Source: Closterium sp. NIES-65
Taxonomy: Eukaryota > Streptophyta > Zygnematophyceae > Desmidiales > Closteriaceae
Reading direction: 5' to 3'
NCBI GenBank assembly: GCA_948144175.1
Contig: CANXME010002317.1
Span: 372,001 to 436,000, forward strand
Length of the DNA: 64,000 nt
In this document: positions 62,799 through 64,000 of the stretch, in pieces
How the letters are laid out: each line of letters opens with the position of its first letter
Position numbering within the stretch: position 1 is the stretch's first letter
Position numbers and translations under genes: made by a program
The notes under the pieces: model-generated
What the model saw: only the letters and a program-made list of their open reading frames with translations
Databases searched by the model: none
Told to the model about the DNA's origin: nothing

Positions 62799-64000
62799 AT
62801 GGCTACCCCCAGTGTCCTCACTTTTCATGCTAAGGGCCGTGCCGTTGACTTTGAGGTCTGGGTCGATGACCTCCACCTGTTTCTCCAGTGCGATAGGGCA
62901 GACGGCCTCTCCCTATTTCACCTCACTTCTGGTGCCTCTCATGCCCCTGCTGCTAATGCTGACGCCACTGTTCGCTCACAGTGGGCCACGCGCGATGCTG
63001 CTCCACGCCTTGCTGTGCGCCGCCACTTACCGACCACTTAGCGTGCACACTTTAGCCAGTACAAGGGTGCTCAGACCTTGTACGACGCTGTAGTTGCACG
63101 CTACTCTTCCCCTGCCACTGCTGCACTGAGCCGCCTCATGCTACCGTACATCTTCCCTGACCTTGCTGCCTTTCCCACAAACGCTGACCTCATTACGCAC
63201 CTCCGCACTAGTGACACTCGCTACCGCGCTGCGCTTCCTGCTTAGTTCTGCGCCAAGAACCCTCCACCCATGTACATCACCCTCTACTACATAGTCATCT
63301 GGCTCCCTGACTCTCTCCGCGTAGTCAGGGACCACTTCCTCTCAATTTGCCCCACCACTCTCACCGTTGACCTCCTCGAGAAGGCCCTCCTAGCGATAGA
63401 GAAGAGCATAGTCGTTGTAGGAGCCTCTCGTGGTGACCCTCGCACCCCCGTCTTTGAGGGGTGTTCTCCCTCCCCCGTCTTGCCCTCTGTTGCCTCTGCT
63501 GCTGCGGCCGACCTCGTTGGTTTGGAGTCGGTCGGCGCTGCGCTTGCCCCGAGCGGGAAACGCTGCACTGGCAGGGGCAAGGGGGGCAAGGGCACTAGAG
63601 GGGCTGGAGGGGGCGGTGGAGGTGGTGGTGGAGGCAGTGGAGGGAGTGGGGGTGGTGGTGGGAGTGGTGCCAGGGGTGGCGGTGGCGGCGGCAGCAGTGG
63701 AGGAGGCGGAGGCGGTGGAGGTGGCGGAGGGAGCGGAGGCGGCGGAGGTGGCGAAGGAGGCGGAGGTGGAGGAGGCGGCGGAGGCGGCGGCGACGGCGCC
63801 GGCGGTGGTGGAGCGGGTCACGACTCTGCGCAGAGGAGTGGCTCAGGTGGTGGTCCGCGCCAGCAGCAGCGAAGTGGTATGACCCTGTCCCTTCAGCAGC
63901 TTCGTGAGTGGTACACTTCGTGTCAGCGCAGTGGGGGTTTTGGTCCTTGCGCTTACGTCCTCCGTACCGGCGACCGCGCTGGTGAGCAGTGTGGAGGCCC
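62799..64000 (+). pseudogene. Copia F gag, two stops, cut by the window end
   Basis: Starts MATPSVLTFHAKGRAVDFEV, parallel to Copia D. TAG codons at 63,039-63,041 and 63,243-63,245 replace sense codons. Between and after them the frame is clearly gag (YDAVVARYSSPATAALSRLM; ICPTTLTVDLLEKALLAIEK). A long Gly-rich tract covers 63,570-63,830, followed by QLREWYTSCQRSGGFGPCAY and CAYVLRTGDRAGEQCGG up to the window end. Confidence 0.88.

Larger units (their letters stand above)
60123..64000 (+). mobile_element. Copia F, 5' part of a plus-strand element, cut by the window end
   Basis: The 5' LTR at 60,123-60,262 (140 bp) is followed by the primer-site variant TGGTATCGACCAAG. The leader of CGGCCCCGTCTAGGCCCCT repeats (60,390-60,800) is interrupted at 60,801 and resumes at about 62,277. 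Gag starts at 62,799. The 3' half lies outside the window. Same broad family as Copia B, C and D. Confidence 0.88.

Overview
The window is nuclear DNA of a eukaryote with spliced genes, most likely a streptophyte (green-plant lineage) and possibly a desmid-like charophyte alga. The evidence is plant-type Copia retrotransposons, a DEAH-box ribosome-biogenesis helicase with many GT-AG introns, an F-box/leucine-rich-repeat protein, and GC-rich DNA full of minisatellites. The resemblance of the Copia polyproteins to those of Closterium-type algae is from memory and unverified.

Layout. Bases 1-31,300 are nested retrotransposons. A decayed minus-strand Copia (1-2,800) is interrupted by a chimeric mini-element (468-804). 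A retropepsin-type fragment is split by Copia B (4,803-19,205, plus strand, TSD TCTGA), which is itself split by Copia C (8,170-15,489, minus). A 486-bp tandem repeat holds an intact Copia D (20,227-27,478, minus, identical 131-bp LTRs, TSD GCTCG, one open gag-pol frame). Two complete miniature LTR elements (TRIMs, 28,212-28,586 and 29,392-29,738) follow. Bases 31,300-41,015 hold three non-transposon gene models: a possible 46-residue membrane protein (+), a three-exon 1068-residue protein of unknown function (-), and an intronless F-box/LRR gene (+). Bases 41,284-59,166 hold one 11-exon minus-strand gene for the DHX37/Dhr1 (plant DEAH13) helicase. Its splice phases agree at every junction (predicted 1757 residues), and its 7.2-kb eighth intron carries Copia E inside an inverted repeat. 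Bases 60,123-64,000 hold Copia F (+), split by a truncated minus-strand copy and running off the window.

The most unusual feature is in the helicase gene. Most of its exon edges, together with the splice site, have been duplicated one to many times into the adjoining intron ('splice-junction echoes'). Some copies are decayed pieces of exon; at two donors they have become minisatellites that recreate the donor in every unit. Two neighbouring gene models show the same thing on a smaller scale.

The transposons also interact. The TRIMs share the initiator-Met tRNA primer site with Copia, carry tRNA-like A- and B-box sequences across the LTR/internal boundary, and occur once as a hybrid with a Copia D-type LTR. 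All exon models, LTR limits and target-site duplications were read by eye; no alignment, expression or database search was run.
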